Positions 41,948 to 51,306 of a stretch of 64,000 bases of DNA are shown here, piece by piece. The position numbers and the translations under genes were made by a program. Numbering within the stretch: position 1 is the stretch's first letter; each line of letters starts with the position of its first letter. The stretch spans positions 1,645,001 to 1,709,000 of the forward strand of contig NZ_AP024849.1 of assembly GCF_019977655.1 (NCBI RefSeq), read 5' to 3'. The notes under the pieces are model-generated. The model worked only from the letters and a program-made list of their open reading frames with translations, did no database searches and was not told the DNA's origin. The DNA comes from Clostridium gelidum. GTDB lineage: Bacteria; Bacillota; Clostridia; Clostridiales; Clostridiaceae.

Positions 41948-44572
41948 ATGATTAATAATTACTTACAAATAACACCTAGATATTTAAAAAATCAAAAGAA
42001 AAGGACATTAATGACAATCATTGGGATTGTTCTTTCAACTGCATTAATTGCAGGGGTAGGTACTTTAGGCTTAAGCATGTGGCATAAGATGTATGAAGAA
42101 ACTATGAAAAATTCAGGTGCATATGAGGTGATAATTTCAAGTGATTCAAAGGAAAATGCTGAAAAAATTAAAAAACATGTTTCGATTTTAGAAGCTGGGA
42201 CAGTAGTTGAATTTGGGACAGGTGGCAAGAATCTTGTAGATAGTGAAAAGAACATATTAACTGAAGCAAAAGAATTTGATCCGAGTGGATACAAACTTTG
42301 TGCTTATGATGAAAAAGCATTAGAAATGTGGCCAATTTCCCTTGCAGAAGGACGATTGCCAAAAGCTAGCGATGAAATTATTATAGGTGATGAAACTTTA
42401 CCTTATCTAAAGGAAAAAATTAATATAGGTGATAAGATTTCTATTGATATTTCATCTAATGAAGATAATGAAAAAGTTAATAAATCAAAAAACTATACTG
42501 TTGTAGGATTTTTAGATTCAAATTTGAATTTTTCTAGGAGAATGGAAGGAATTACTTATTATGATAGTAATTTAACGCTTCAAAATGCTAAGTATAGAAC
42601 TTATATAAATTTTAAAAATAACAACGATGTACATAAATCAGCTAAAGAACTTTTAGCCGATTTAGGAGATGCTGATCAAAAAACTTTTAAGATTTCTTAC
42701 AATGAACAAGTTCTAAGATTTTTATTACAAAGTAATAATGATGGATATAATGTTGCTTTAATTTCAGGATGTACATTTTTAGGAATCATAGTAGTATTCG
42801 CCATGAGTGCTGTTATATATAATATTTTTAATATTGCAATTCTTGAGCGTATTTCACAATTTGGATTACTTAGATGCATAGGTGCTACCAAAAAGCAAAT
42901 TAGAAAATTAGTATTTAAAGAAGCAACTATTTTAAGCGTTATAGGCATTCCAATAGGAATAATAGTAGGAACCTTTGCAATAAAAGTTCTATATTATATT
43001 TTAGCTATTATAGTGCCGCATGTAGAATTTGGAAGTCTTACATTGATCATATCACCATATATCATAATAATTAGTGCTATTTTAAGTTTGATTTCCATAT
43101 ACATTTCAGCTTTTGGACCAGCGAGAAAAGCAAGTAAAATATCACCTTTAGATGCAATTAGAAATACAGGAAGTTTGAAAAAAGAAAAGTTCAAAAAATT
43201 GTCTTCAGGAAAATTAGTGAAGAGGTACCTTGGTGCTGAGGGATGGATTGCACGTAAGAACTTAGGAAGGAACAGAAAAAGATTTGCTATAACTGTATTT
43301 TCAATGGTTATTAGTATTGTGTTATTAATTGTATTTAGCAGCATCATTGATTTAACTTATAAAACAGGAGCAAATGATAGTGATAATGAATTCTTTCAAT
43401 TTCAAATCTCTCACAAAGATAACAGAGGAGATGTAACGCTTACTGATGATGATTATAAAACTTTAAGTAATTTTAAGGAAATCGATGAAATATATAAATA
43501 TTACTATAGATATTTTGATGTTAAACAAAGTGATTCAATAGGTGATGAAGTAATAGTTCCTGATAGTTTGGTTAGTTCTAAGTTAAAAGAATTTAATTCA
43601 GACTGGTACAATAGCAAACAAGTATATGAGAAATATACTGATTTTGATAAAAGTCAAATAGTAGGACTATCCAATGAGAATTTATCAATAATTAATAAAT
43701 ACTTGCTTGAAGGTGAAGTAAATCCAAACAAAATGAATGATGAACAAGGTGTTGTTATTGTTAATACAGGGGAAAGTTATAATTCCAAAACTAATATACA
43801 TTCAATAATGGATAAATTAAATATAAAAGTTGGCGATAAAATAAGATTGAAAATACCTAAAAACAATGAGAATAACAAAGCAAACTCAATGGATGAATAT
43901 AAAGAATATACTGTTCAAGGAATATTAAAACAAGGAATTTGGGGACAAAAATTTAATACTGATGGTGGAATTAATGTATTTACTACAGAAGACATTTATA
44001 GAGAGCTGACAAGGAAAGACAGAAATCCTGATTATCTAGCAATAAAATTAAAAAATAATGTTGACTCATCTTCAGTAAGAAGTTATTTAAATACAATGAT
44101 AAAAAATTATCCTAATTTTCTTCTTAGAGATCGTGAACCAGAGATGAAGTCAAATAAGGAATATAGTATAGCAATAAGTATTTTTGTATATGGTTTTGTT
44201 GCAGTAATTGCAGCAATTAGCTGTGTTAATATTTTTAATACTATTAGTACCAATATTATCTTAAGAACAAGAGAACTTTCTATTTTAAAGGCAATTGGAA
44301 TGACCAAACAAGAAGTTAATAAATTAATAAAGCTTGAATGTATTTTTTATGCTATGGCAGCTATTGTAATAGGAGATACATTAGGGACTATAGGTTCCGC
44401 AATGTTATATAAAATGTTTTACAGTGCTATAAAAATTGAGTGGAAAATACCTTGGATTGCTATTATTATAGCTACTCTTGGAACTATAGGTGTAACTATG
44501 TTAGCTAGTTACTTCCCATTAAAGAGAATAAGTAAAATAGTGATAGTTGAAGGGATAAATAATGAAGAATAG
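41948..44572 (+). CDS. FtsX-type ABC transporter permease with duplicated domains
   Basis: An 874-residue permease. TM1 is near residues 18-40 ('TLMTIIGIVLSTALIAGVGT'). A large extracytoplasmic domain follows, then three TMs (about 270-380, first FtsX domain). A second half starts near 430 ('RKNLGRNRKRFAITVFSMVI'), has another extracytoplasmic domain, and ends in three TMs (about 740-865). It is longer than BceB (~650) and has two MacB-like halves. It pairs with the ATPase at 41284. The likely role is export or sensing of a peptide or lipid at the cell surface. There is no terminator before 44600. Confidence 0.9.
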   Translation: MINNYLQITPRYLKNQKKRTLMTIIGIVLSTALIAGVGTLGLSMWHKMYEETMKNSGAYEVIISSDSKENAEKIKKHVSILEAGTVVEFGTGGKNLVDSEKNILTEAKEFDPSGYKLCAYDEKALEMWPISLAEGRLPKASDEIIIGDETLPYLKEKINIGDKISIDISSNEDNEKVNKSKNYTVVGFLDSNLNFSRRMEGITYYDSNLTLQNAKYRTYINFKNNNDVHKSAKELLADLGDADQKTFKISYNEQVLRFLLQSNNDGYNVALISGCTFLGIIVVFAMSAVIYNIFNIAILERISQFGLLRCIGATKKQIRKLVFKEATILSVIGIPIGIIVGTFAIKVLYYILAIIVPHVEFGSLTLIISPYIIIISAILSLISIYISAFGPARKASKISPLDAIRNTGSLKKEKFKKLSSGKLVKRYLGAEGWIARKNLGRNRKRFAITVFSMVISIVLLIVFSSIIDLTYKTGANDSDNEFFQFQISHKDNRGDVTLTDDDYKTLSNFKEIDEIYKYYYRYFDVKQSDSIGDEVIVPDSLVSSKLKEFNSDWYNSKQVYEKYTDFDKSQIVGLSNENLSIINKYLLEGEVNPNKMNDEQGVVIVNTGESYNSKTNIHSIMDKLNIKVGDKIRLKIPKNNENNKANSMDEYKEYTVQGILKQGIWGQKFNTDGGINVFTTEDIYRELTRKDRNPDYLAIKLKNNVDSSSVRSYLNTMIKNYPNFLLRDREPEMKSNKEYSIAISIFVYGFVAVIAAISCVNIFNTISTNIILRTRELSILKAIGMTKQEVNKLIKLECIFYAMAAIVIGDTLGTIGSAMLYKMFYSAIKIEWKIPWIAIIIATLGTIGVTMLASYFPLKRISKIVIVEGINNEE

Positions 44573-44596
44573 TTTTAATTTATTTTAAGTGTTAAC

Positions 44597-44639
44597 AGTA
44601 GTGGATTTCAAAGGTCGTGCTTCGCCTCCACCATGAAAC
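44597..44639 (+). other. tRNA/tmRNA 3'-end-like sequence, copy B (att-site-like)
   Basis: The segment ends in TCGCCTCCACCATGAAAC (44622-44639), identical to copy A at 38956-38973, in the same orientation. Upstream similarity is weaker (GTAGTGGATTTC here, GTAGAGGGATTCG there). The two copies bracket the response regulator-kinase-ABC module, 5,666 bp apart. Confidence 0.5.
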
Positions 44640-44692
44640 CCAAGACAATGCTAATTGGATTTTTATGGATTGTTTTATTTATGTGAAAAAAC

Positions 44693-44725
44693 TTAATTAG
44701 GGTTTGATCACCAAACCCTAATTAA
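44693..44725. terminator. Perfect 14-bp stem-loop after copy B
   Basis: TTAATTAGGGTTTG (44693-44706) pairs perfectly with 44712-44725. There is no U-tract immediately after. Confidence 0.6.
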
Positions 44726-44763
44726 TGGTGTTATGGTTAAAGAAATATGGGGTTAAGCATTCG

Positions 44764-44917
44764 TGGACAATACTAATTTAAAAAATGTTATTATTTCAAA
44801 TGGTAAAATGAGTGCCGTTAGAGAGCTGGAACAGCAACAATAACGTGTATAGTAAATACAAATAATTTAAAGTTAACAGTAGGAAAAACAGCAAACAAAT
44901 TAAGAAAAAGTAGCTGA
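44764..44917 (+). pseudogene. Remnant of a surface protein with Ig-like domain
   Basis: Two short pieces in different frames are seen. The first is VDNTNLKNVIISNGKMSAV, like cadherin-like beta-sandwich repeats. The second is GTATITCIVNTNNLKLTVGK followed by TAN, like the end of a bacterial Ig-like (Big_2) domain and the start of the next. No start or full domain remains. The remaining gap up to 45126 holds the strong palindrome at 44900-44950 and nothing else recognised. Confidence 0.45.
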
Positions 44918-44950
44918 TACAGTGAGAGTGTATCAGCTACTTTTTCTTAA
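44900..44950. terminator. Perfect 21-bp bidirectional terminator
   Basis: Arms 44900-44920 and 44930-44950 are fully complementary around AGTGAGAGT. AAAAA and TTTTT in the arms give a U-run on either strand. Confidence 0.9.
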
Positions 44951-45126
44951 GTGAATACAATGAGAAGTAGTAGTATTATAAGTGTATATAAAAAAATGCA
45001 TGACTATATTATTAAAGAAAAGAAAAAAAGCTCTGAATAAATACTTATCTTAATTCAAAAGATAAAGGATATTCAAAAAAAACTAGAAGCTATTTTATCT
45101 AGTAAGAGAATAGAGAATATAAATAA

Positions 45127-46036
45127 TTAATCAACAAAGCCTTTCTCTATTGCATATTTAACGGCTTGACTGCGGTTTTCCATGTGCAGATTATTTAAAT
45201 TCATTCAATAATTTTATTGCAAGGCCAGGAGATAGAGGGATTTCTCCTTGCTTATATTGTTTCAGCATTTCTTGAAACACTATTTCTACAGTATCAGCAC
45301 CAGAATGTTTAACAATATTATTAAGTGATTCTTTTATGATATTGAGGATATTTGCATTGAATTTATTGTCGTAAATTTCAAAATTTTCTATACCAGTATA
45401 ATCAATTTTGACAGTAAGTTCATGACCTTTTTCAAAGTTATTTATCAAATCAGCTAATTCTACAAAAAAGCTTTTTGTATTTTTTATCTCTTCTCGCATA
45501 CTTAAAATTATTTCCTGTGTGTCTTTTTGTGCTTGTTGCGCAACTACGGTTAGGCGTCCAAGTCATTAAAGGGCTGCTTCTGTTTGCTTCTTTATAGTTG
45601 TATCGCGAATAATTAAGAGTTTTCATAATAAAAATTTTTTCTCATTTTGTATAGGCAAACATAGAGCTTCATAATAATATGTAAATCCATTTTGTATTTG
45701 TTCAAATTCTAAATATTCTTTTTCTTCAACTAGCATGTTGTGTAATGCTGGCCATTTATAAAAAAAATCTGAAATATAAGTTCCAATATTTTTAATAGTT
45801 TCACATTTTAGAATGTGTTTGGCAGCAGTATTAATATCCACAATACGATTTTTTAAATCAATTACAACAATACCATCTTTTAAATTTTCAATGACTCTGG
45901 TTTGTGCAATTGGAACAAGGTCGAAAAGTTTGTGTCTAAACAATGCCCATATGATGAGAGGAATTGAAATGCCCCAAGCCACAGGAGTTAAATCATACTT
46001 CAAAACTTTTAATATATATAAGACATTAATAAAATG
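45127..46036 (-). pseudogene. Decayed histidine kinase joined to a NarL-type regulator end
   Basis: On the minus strand one frame first shows the end of a 7TM-type kinase sensor ('LYILKVLKYDLTPVAWGIS', 'ALFRHKLFDLVPIAQTRVIE'). A PAS-like domain follows ('LKDGIVVIDLKNRIVDINTA'). The frame then carries internal stop codons around 45620 and 45565 and continues with dimerisation and ATPase parts ('MREEIKNTKSFFVELADLIN', 'NIIKESLNNIVKHSGADTVE'). It jumps to a regulator piece ('PLSPGLAIKLLNEF') and, frameshifted, to a LuxR HTH end ('LHMENRSQAVKYAIEKGFVD'). An internal deletion has joined adjacent kinase and regulator genes. No start codon remains upstream of 46036. Confidence 0.85.
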
Positions 46037-46167
46037 ATCGGATGGGAGGATTTATAATGAGATACATAAATTAATTTTACAGAAGTACTTTTTATATTGT
46101 TTGTAATGAATACTGATTTAAGATAGAATATAATCAATATAAATAATAGAAAAAGGATGAAGTGAAT

Positions 46168-46785
46168 ATGGAAGAAAACATAAGCTTAGAAAATTTAAGT
46201 GCGGAAGAAACATGGGAAAAATTATATAACAAAGAATTGAATTGTAAGAAAAATATACTAGAATACATAGATATTACAAAAATACTTAAAAAAGAAAATA
46301 TAGATCCTGAGAAAATTCAAGATACTTATAATTTTATTTATGATAATATTGATAAAATTGCAGATAAGATTAAGCCTAACACTATTATGTTTTTACAAAA
46401 TCAATTGAAAGCTCAACTTGGAAAATATGTAGTGGTAAAGGAGCCTAAAATAGAAAATACTTTTATAAAGTTTTTTAAAGAGGCATATCCAGCAGAGACC
46501 AGAAGAAAAGATTTTACATGGGTGCTAATGGATATTAACAACATAGTAGAGGAACAAATTTGGACTACTTTAGTTTATATTAATAGATCGTATATAGGAA
46601 ATAGCGTTAGATTAAGCAGTGAGGAAAAATCAGATATAATTAAAATGGTAATAAAACTAGTTAAAAAGAATGATATAAAATATATTAATCAGATAAAGAG
46701 TTTATCAAAATTACTTAACAACTTGCAAATTAAAGTTATAAGTGTAAATGATAAATTTAAGGTTAAGAAAGTGACTAAAGTATAA
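46168..46785 (+). CDS. Hypothetical soluble protein, 205 aa
   Basis: I do not recognise the family. AAAAGGA at 46151-46157 serves either ATG 46168 (10-nt spacing) or GTG 46162 (4-nt spacing), so the start is uncertain by two residues. The protein is hydrophilic and highly charged without signal peptide or membrane segment. It appears helical, with 'EEQIWTTLVYINRSYIGN' in the middle and a very basic C-terminus ('FKVKKVTKV'). It stands upstream of the membrane lipase and dynamin genes, separated by a hairpin at 46808-46846. Partnership with them is only a positional possibility. Confidence 0.7.
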   Translation: MEENISLENLSAEETWEKLYNKELNCKKNILEYIDITKILKKENIDPEKIQDTYNFIYDNIDKIADKIKPNTIMFLQNQLKAQLGKYVVVKEPKIENTFIKFFKEAYPAETRRKDFTWVLMDINNIVEEQIWTTLVYINRSYIGNSVRLSSEEKSDIIKMVIKLVKKNDIKYINQIKSLSKLLNNLQIKVISVNDKFKVKKVTKV

Positions 46786-46807
46786 ATATTTAAAGAAAAA
46801 TGTAGTT

Positions 46808-46846
46808 ATGCATATAATTCCTAGAAATAAGCGGGATTATATGCAT
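46808..46846 (+). terminator. Terminator-like hairpin after the hypothetical gene
   Basis: ATGCATATAATTCC (46808-46821) pairs with GGGATTATATGCAT (46833-46846) with one G-U; TTTATTTTA follows. Confidence 0.75.
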
Positions 46847-47011
46847 TTTATTTTAAATGATTAAGAATTTCATCTAATTGGAATTATTTCTTTATGATCA
46901 TTAAAAATTATGATAGTATTAAATTACATATAATAGTTTTATATTCCATAAATTGATTTGTATAGAAAAAGTAAGATAATAATAGTGTTTTATAATACTA
47001 GGGGGTAGGAT

Positions 47012-48454
47012 ATGTTTATAGTTTGTTTGTTTATAGGGATTGCAGTATTTGGATGTATATATTTAGATGTCAGAAAGAAAATAGATTTAATGCATAAAGG
47101 TATCATGAGCTTATTTTTAATTGTTGTGCCACATATTTTTTTGATAACATATTTTTTTAATCAGTATGCAACACAGAATAAGATATCACAATTATGGCAA
47201 GGTGTAATTATATTCGAAGCTATAATATTTATTTCTTACATATGGGGTAAAATTAATTTTTTTCCACAGTCTAAAAAGCAAATAGTTAATCATAGGTTAA
47301 GAATATTATTAGGTGGGAGACGCCTTGTTTTTTGTGGATTATATACAGTATTTATTCAAAGTATAATTTGCAGTTATGTTTATAGTAGTTTTATACAAAG
47401 TTTTGAAATTTCAAATAAGATATACATAGCAGATATTATTATTACTATATTATTTATTCTTACACTTATTGTAAATGGAATGTTGCGTATTATATGTACT
47501 TCAAGAAGACTTAATATTATAAAGAGAATAATAGTCGCATGGATGGTGTTTATTCCAATTTTGAATATTTTTATAATGATATATGCATGCAATCTTGCAA
47601 AAGATGAGTATGAGCATGAATGTTATAAAATTAATATCGAAAAGACACGGGTTGATTCAGAAATATGCAAAACAAAATATCCATTTGTTTTAATTCATGG
47701 TGTAGGGTTTAGGGATTTCAAATATATTAACTATTGGGGAAGAATTCCTAAAGAACTGATTAGGCAAGGTGCAACTGTTTATTATGGTAATCAAGAAGCC
47801 TTTGGAACTGTAGAATATAATGCAAAGGATATTAAAGAGAAGATTCTTGACGTTGTTAGAGAAACAGGGTGTGAAAAAGTTAATATTATTGCACATTCTA
47901 AAGGTGGCTTAGATGCACGATATATGGTTAGTGAACTAGAAATGGGGGATTATGTTGCATCGATTACAATGATGTCATCACCACATAACGGTGTAAAGTT
48001 TGTTGATATTGCTTGCCATATACCTGATGTGATTTATAAAGGTATTGCAAAAGCTTTTAATAAATATTTCAAATTGATTGGTGATAAAAACCCAGATTTC
48101 TATACTGCAACTAGGCAATTTTCAACTCATAATAGTAAGAAATTCAATGAAAAAGTTAAAGATGTAGTAGGGGTTTATTATCAAAGTTATGCAACTGTAA
48201 TGAGAAATTTATTTAGTGATTATATATTGACCATTCCTTATATTTTAGTAAAACTAACAGAAGGAGATAATGATGGTTTAGTTTCCGTTGATTCTGCAAA
48301 ATGGGGAGAATTTAGAGGTATACTTGAAAATAAGCATTATCGGGGCATTTCTCATGGTGATATTATAGACTTAAGGAGAGATGATTACAAAGCGTTTGAC
48401 GTAATTGAAAAATATGTGGAAATTGCGTCTGAGCTTAAAGAAAAAGGATATTAA
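47012..48454 (+). CDS. Membrane-anchored lipase-like alpha/beta hydrolase
   Basis: A 480-residue protein in two parts. Residues 1-195 contain about five to six hydrophobic helices ('MFIVCLFIGIAVFGCIYL' at the start, 'VAWMVFIPILNIFIMIYAC' at the end). Residues about 220-480 are a triacylglycerol-lipase-like alpha/beta hydrolase: oxyanion strand 'PFVLIHGVGFRDFKYINYWG', nucleophile Ser296 in 'IIAHSKGGLDARYM', then 'MMSSPHNG', a probable acid in 'EGDNDGLVSVDSA' and His in 'HGDIID'. The substrate may be membrane lipid, but only the fold is seen. GGGGGTAGG sets the start. It is encoded 220 bp upstream of the dynamin operon on the same strand. Confidence 0.87.
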   Translation: MFIVCLFIGIAVFGCIYLDVRKKIDLMHKGIMSLFLIVVPHIFLITYFFNQYATQNKISQLWQGVIIFEAIIFISYIWGKINFFPQSKKQIVNHRLRILLGGRRLVFCGLYTVFIQSIICSYVYSSFIQSFEISNKIYIADIIITILFILTLIVNGMLRIICTSRRLNIIKRIIVAWMVFIPILNIFIMIYACNLAKDEYEHECYKINIEKTRVDSEICKTKYPFVLIHGVGFRDFKYINYWGRIPKELIRQGATVYYGNQEAFGTVEYNAKDIKEKILDVVRETGCEKVNIIAHSKGGLDARYMVSELEMGDYVASITMMSSPHNGVKFVDIACHIPDVIYKGIAKAFNKYFKLIGDKNPDFYTATRQFSTHNSKKFNEKVKDVVGVYYQSYATVMRNLFSDYILTIPYILVKLTEGDNDGLVSVDSAKWGEFRGILENKHYRGISHGDIIDLRRDDYKAFDVIEKYVEIASELKEKGY

Positions 48455-48490
48455 TATTTATTTTCATAGTAATGCACTAGTGATACGATG

Positions 48491-48523
48491 AACTGCACCT
48501 TGACTAATGAATATGGTGCAGTT
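48491..48523 (+). terminator. Weak hairpin after the lipase gene
   Basis: AACTGCACC (48491-48499) pairs with GGTGCAGTT (48515-48523). A run of eight T is found only 20 nt further on, so termination here is uncertain and some read-through into the dynamin genes is possible. Confidence 0.45.
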
Positions 48524-48675
48524 AATGTGAGGATTGGTGCGTTTTTTTTGGAATTAGTTAGTATTTATTTAGATAAATAGGAGCAGTTGTGTTAATATAT
48601 AAATAGTTAAGGTATAGGCGTAAGTTAGTATTTTTAGAGTGATAATAATAAATTAATGTTAATATGGAGAAGCTT

Positions 48676-51195
48676 ATGAAAAAGGGTAATTATATATTAG
48701 ATACGATTAATGAAATAAAAAAAGTTTTAGGAAAAAATGATTATAGAATAAAACGATATAATAAAGATTTGGAATGGTTTGAAGATAGAAAAAACATATT
48801 TAAGGACAATATAATAAGAGTTGCTATTATGGGAATAACAAGTAGTGGGAAATCAACTTTAGTAAATGCGCTTTTAGGTGAAAAGATTTTGCCTATGGCT
48901 ATAAGACCAAGTTCTAGCATTATAATTACTGCATGTAAGGGAGAAAATAGACAAGCTACTATTTATTTTAAAGATAAAAAATCACAAATATTAGAAGGTA
49001 GTAATTTAAATGAGGAAATTATAAGACAATATGCAGATGAAAGTAAAAATCCTAATAATAGATTGAATGTTACTCAAATTGATATTAAAACACCTTATTT
49101 TTTATTAGATGAAAATATACATATAATAGATAGTCCAGGACTCGATGCATGGAATTTGGATAATCATGAAAAATTGACTTTAGAAATATTGCTTCCAACA
49201 ATAGATATTTGCATATTTTTGACTACAGTTAAGGCGACTAGTGATGAAGCCAATGTAGAAAAAATCAAAATTGTGGATGAAAAAGAAAAACAGATAATTT
49301 TGGTACAAAATATGATAGATTCAATAGAAGAAAAACTTGGAAGAAACGGAATAGTTGAAGAAGATAAATCTATTATTTTAAAGAAGCATAAAAAAAGGGC
49401 TGAAAATCTTTTAATGCAAGGGACTAAAAAGAGTGAATCCTTTGAAGTTATTCAAATATCAGCACTTAATGGGTTAAAGGGAATTATAAATAAAGATAAA
49501 GAATTATATGAAAGTTCTAATATTCAAGATTTTATTAGAGCTATAGAAACTTGTGTGAATAGCATTACTCCAAGGATTAATGAAAAGAGATCAGGAAGTC
49601 TTGAAGAAAGAATTAATCAGATAATTACGACAGATAAAGAAATTATAAATGGAAATGATGTAGATACAATAGAAGCATTAAAAAATGTAAAGGTTAGAGA
49701 TATTAATGGGTTTGCAGAAGAATTTCAAAATGCACAGGAAAAGATATTATTAAAAATCAAAGAAATTGAAGCAGTGATTTCAGATACAATATTTGAGATT
49801 AGAAATTCATCTTCAGAGGAATTACAAAGCTATTTAGATATAGTAGATAGAATAAATAATAAAAATTTATATATTGAAAGTGATATTTTAAATATAGTTA
49901 AAGAATGCGAAAAGAGAAAGAATGAAATATATGAAAAGCTTAATTTAGATACAGGATTTGAGTATTTTCTTCAAGGCATTGAAAGTAAGAATTTAGATGT
50001 TAAACATAAATATGAAGAAAAAACAATACTATTTAAAAAAGAAGGCGTATTAAATAAGGGTAAGAGACTATTTTCTAATATATTTGATAGGGAATGGGGT
50101 TACACGGAAGTCGAATATGATGAAAAAGTAGTGGATAAAGAGGCTACTATAGATATAGCTCAAGAGGTATGTAATCAAAATAATATAGAATATTTGAATA
50201 TACTAAAAGAGTGGAGTACGGAGTATAATAAAGCCATAAATGTTTTTTACGAGGAAGTAGGTAAAAGGGCAGAGGAATATGAAGAAAAGAAGAAGCAAAA
50301 TATTGAGCTTTATGATATAGAAGATGCTAATAAGAATTTAAAAAGCTTTATAGATAAACTTATAAAGTTAAAAGCTTATGAAGAAAATAAATTAGAGACG
50401 ACAATAGATGGTGAAAAATATGAAGCACCAGAAAGTATTTCTTATTCGATTCCCAAGGTACAATATAATATTTATAAGTTAAGCACACAAATATTTGAAA
50501 AAAATTATTTGTTATTATGGAATTATATAAAAGAGAGAAGTATAGAAAAAATAAAGGAAGAAACTAAAGAAATTTTTTGGATATGGGATATAGATTCATG
50601 CGCGGAATTTGTTTCAAGAGTTTTGGGCATACATCTAAGTCAGCAGCAATGTGAAGTCATAAAACAAGAGGGCATATATAGCTTTGATAAAATAGTAATT
50701 GTTTATGACCTATGTAAAAATACACTTGGATTTTATTCAGCTTTAAAGAAAATAAAAGACAAATCTTATAATATGTTTATTGTATTTAATGGAATTCAAA
50801 TAGGAAATTCTAAAAAGCTAATATTAGAGAGCAGGAGTTTAAATTATTTTATAACAAATAATAATTTGATGATAAATTTAGTTATAGACTCATGGAAGGT
50901 ATTTATAAATTCTAATAACATAAAGGAACTTTTAATGGAAGTTCATAGTTTAAAAAATAGTATTATAAATAAATTTAATAATTCTAAAGATGGGTATATA
51001 TTAATTAATTCTAAAAATCCAATATACAATATGGCATTAATAGAAGGGCAAGAAAAGGATAAATTTATAATAAGTGACTATAGAGATATAAAAGAAATAT
51101 TATTTGGAAATCCATTATCTAGAGGTGAAGAGGAAAAAGAAACTCTAGAGGAGATTTTAAGCTATTTTTTAAATAAGGAACATGATACGATATAG
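48676..51195 (+). CDS. Dynamin-like GTPase 1 (839 aa)
   Basis: A large GTPase of the bacterial dynamin-like family. ATG 48676 has GGAG 6 nt upstream; ATG 48664 lacks a ribosome site. The P-loop is 'GITSSGKST' (53-61), followed by a G2-like 'RPSSSIIITA' and G3 'DSPG' (152-155). G4 is atypical: 'QNMID' (211-215) has Asn and Asp but no Lys. Long helical segments (about 310-600) would form the stalk. No glycine-rich membrane segment is visible. Residues about 660-780 contain strand-helix-strand patterns ('KIVIVYDLCKN', 'MFIVFNGIQIG') reminiscent of a second, P-loop-less G-like fold. It is first in a run with a coiled-coil gene and two more dynamins. Confidence 0.85.
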   Translation: MKKGNYILDTINEIKKVLGKNDYRIKRYNKDLEWFEDRKNIFKDNIIRVAIMGITSSGKSTLVNALLGEKILPMAIRPSSSIIITACKGENRQATIYFKDKKSQILEGSNLNEEIIRQYADESKNPNNRLNVTQIDIKTPYFLLDENIHIIDSPGLDAWNLDNHEKLTLEILLPTIDICIFLTTVKATSDEANVEKIKIVDEKEKQIILVQNMIDSIEEKLGRNGIVEEDKSIILKKHKKRAENLLMQGTKKSESFEVIQISALNGLKGIINKDKELYESSNIQDFIRAIETCVNSITPRINEKRSGSLEERINQIITTDKEIINGNDVDTIEALKNVKVRDINGFAEEFQNAQEKILLKIKEIEAVISDTIFEIRNSSSEELQSYLDIVDRINNKNLYIESDILNIVKECEKRKNEIYEKLNLDTGFEYFLQGIESKNLDVKHKYEEKTILFKKEGVLNKGKRLFSNIFDREWGYTEVEYDEKVVDKEATIDIAQEVCNQNNIEYLNILKEWSTEYNKAINVFYEEVGKRAEEYEEKKKQNIELYDIEDANKNLKSFIDKLIKLKAYEENKLETTIDGEKYEAPESISYSIPKVQYNIYKLSTQIFEKNYLLLWNYIKERSIEKIKEETKEIFWIWDIDSCAEFVSRVLGIHLSQQQCEVIKQEGIYSFDKIVIVYDLCKNTLGFYSALKKIKDKSYNMFIVFNGIQIGNSKKLILESRSLNYFITNNNLMINLVIDSWKVFINSNNIKELLMEVHSLKNSIINKFNNSKDGYILINSKNPIYNMALIEGQEKDKFIISDYRDIKEILFGNPLSRGEEEKETLEEILSYFLNKEHDTI

Positions 51196-51256
51196 ATTGA
51201 AATGCCGGGGTATTTATATATAAATCAATTCAATTTCCAACGGAAATTGTACCACA

Positions 51257-51288
51257 ATTGTTAACTGTTCATTGTTAACTGTTAACTG
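51257..51288 (+). repeat. Clustered TTGTTAACTG repeats, copy 1
   Basis: ATTGTTAACTGTTCATTGTT followed by AACTGTTAACTG lies in the 111-bp gap between dynamin 1 and the coiled-coil gene. A similar cluster occurs at 60637-60670 before thiZ, in the same position just upstream of a ribosome site. Confidence 0.7.
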
Positions 51289-51306
51289 AAAAAAAGGAGT
51301 ATAACC

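Noticed and set aside
41284..44572. Calling the ABC pair BceAB
   Set aside because: The permease is 874 residues with two large extracytoplasmic domains, unlike the ~650-residue BceB with one; only the general MacB/FtsX type is supported.
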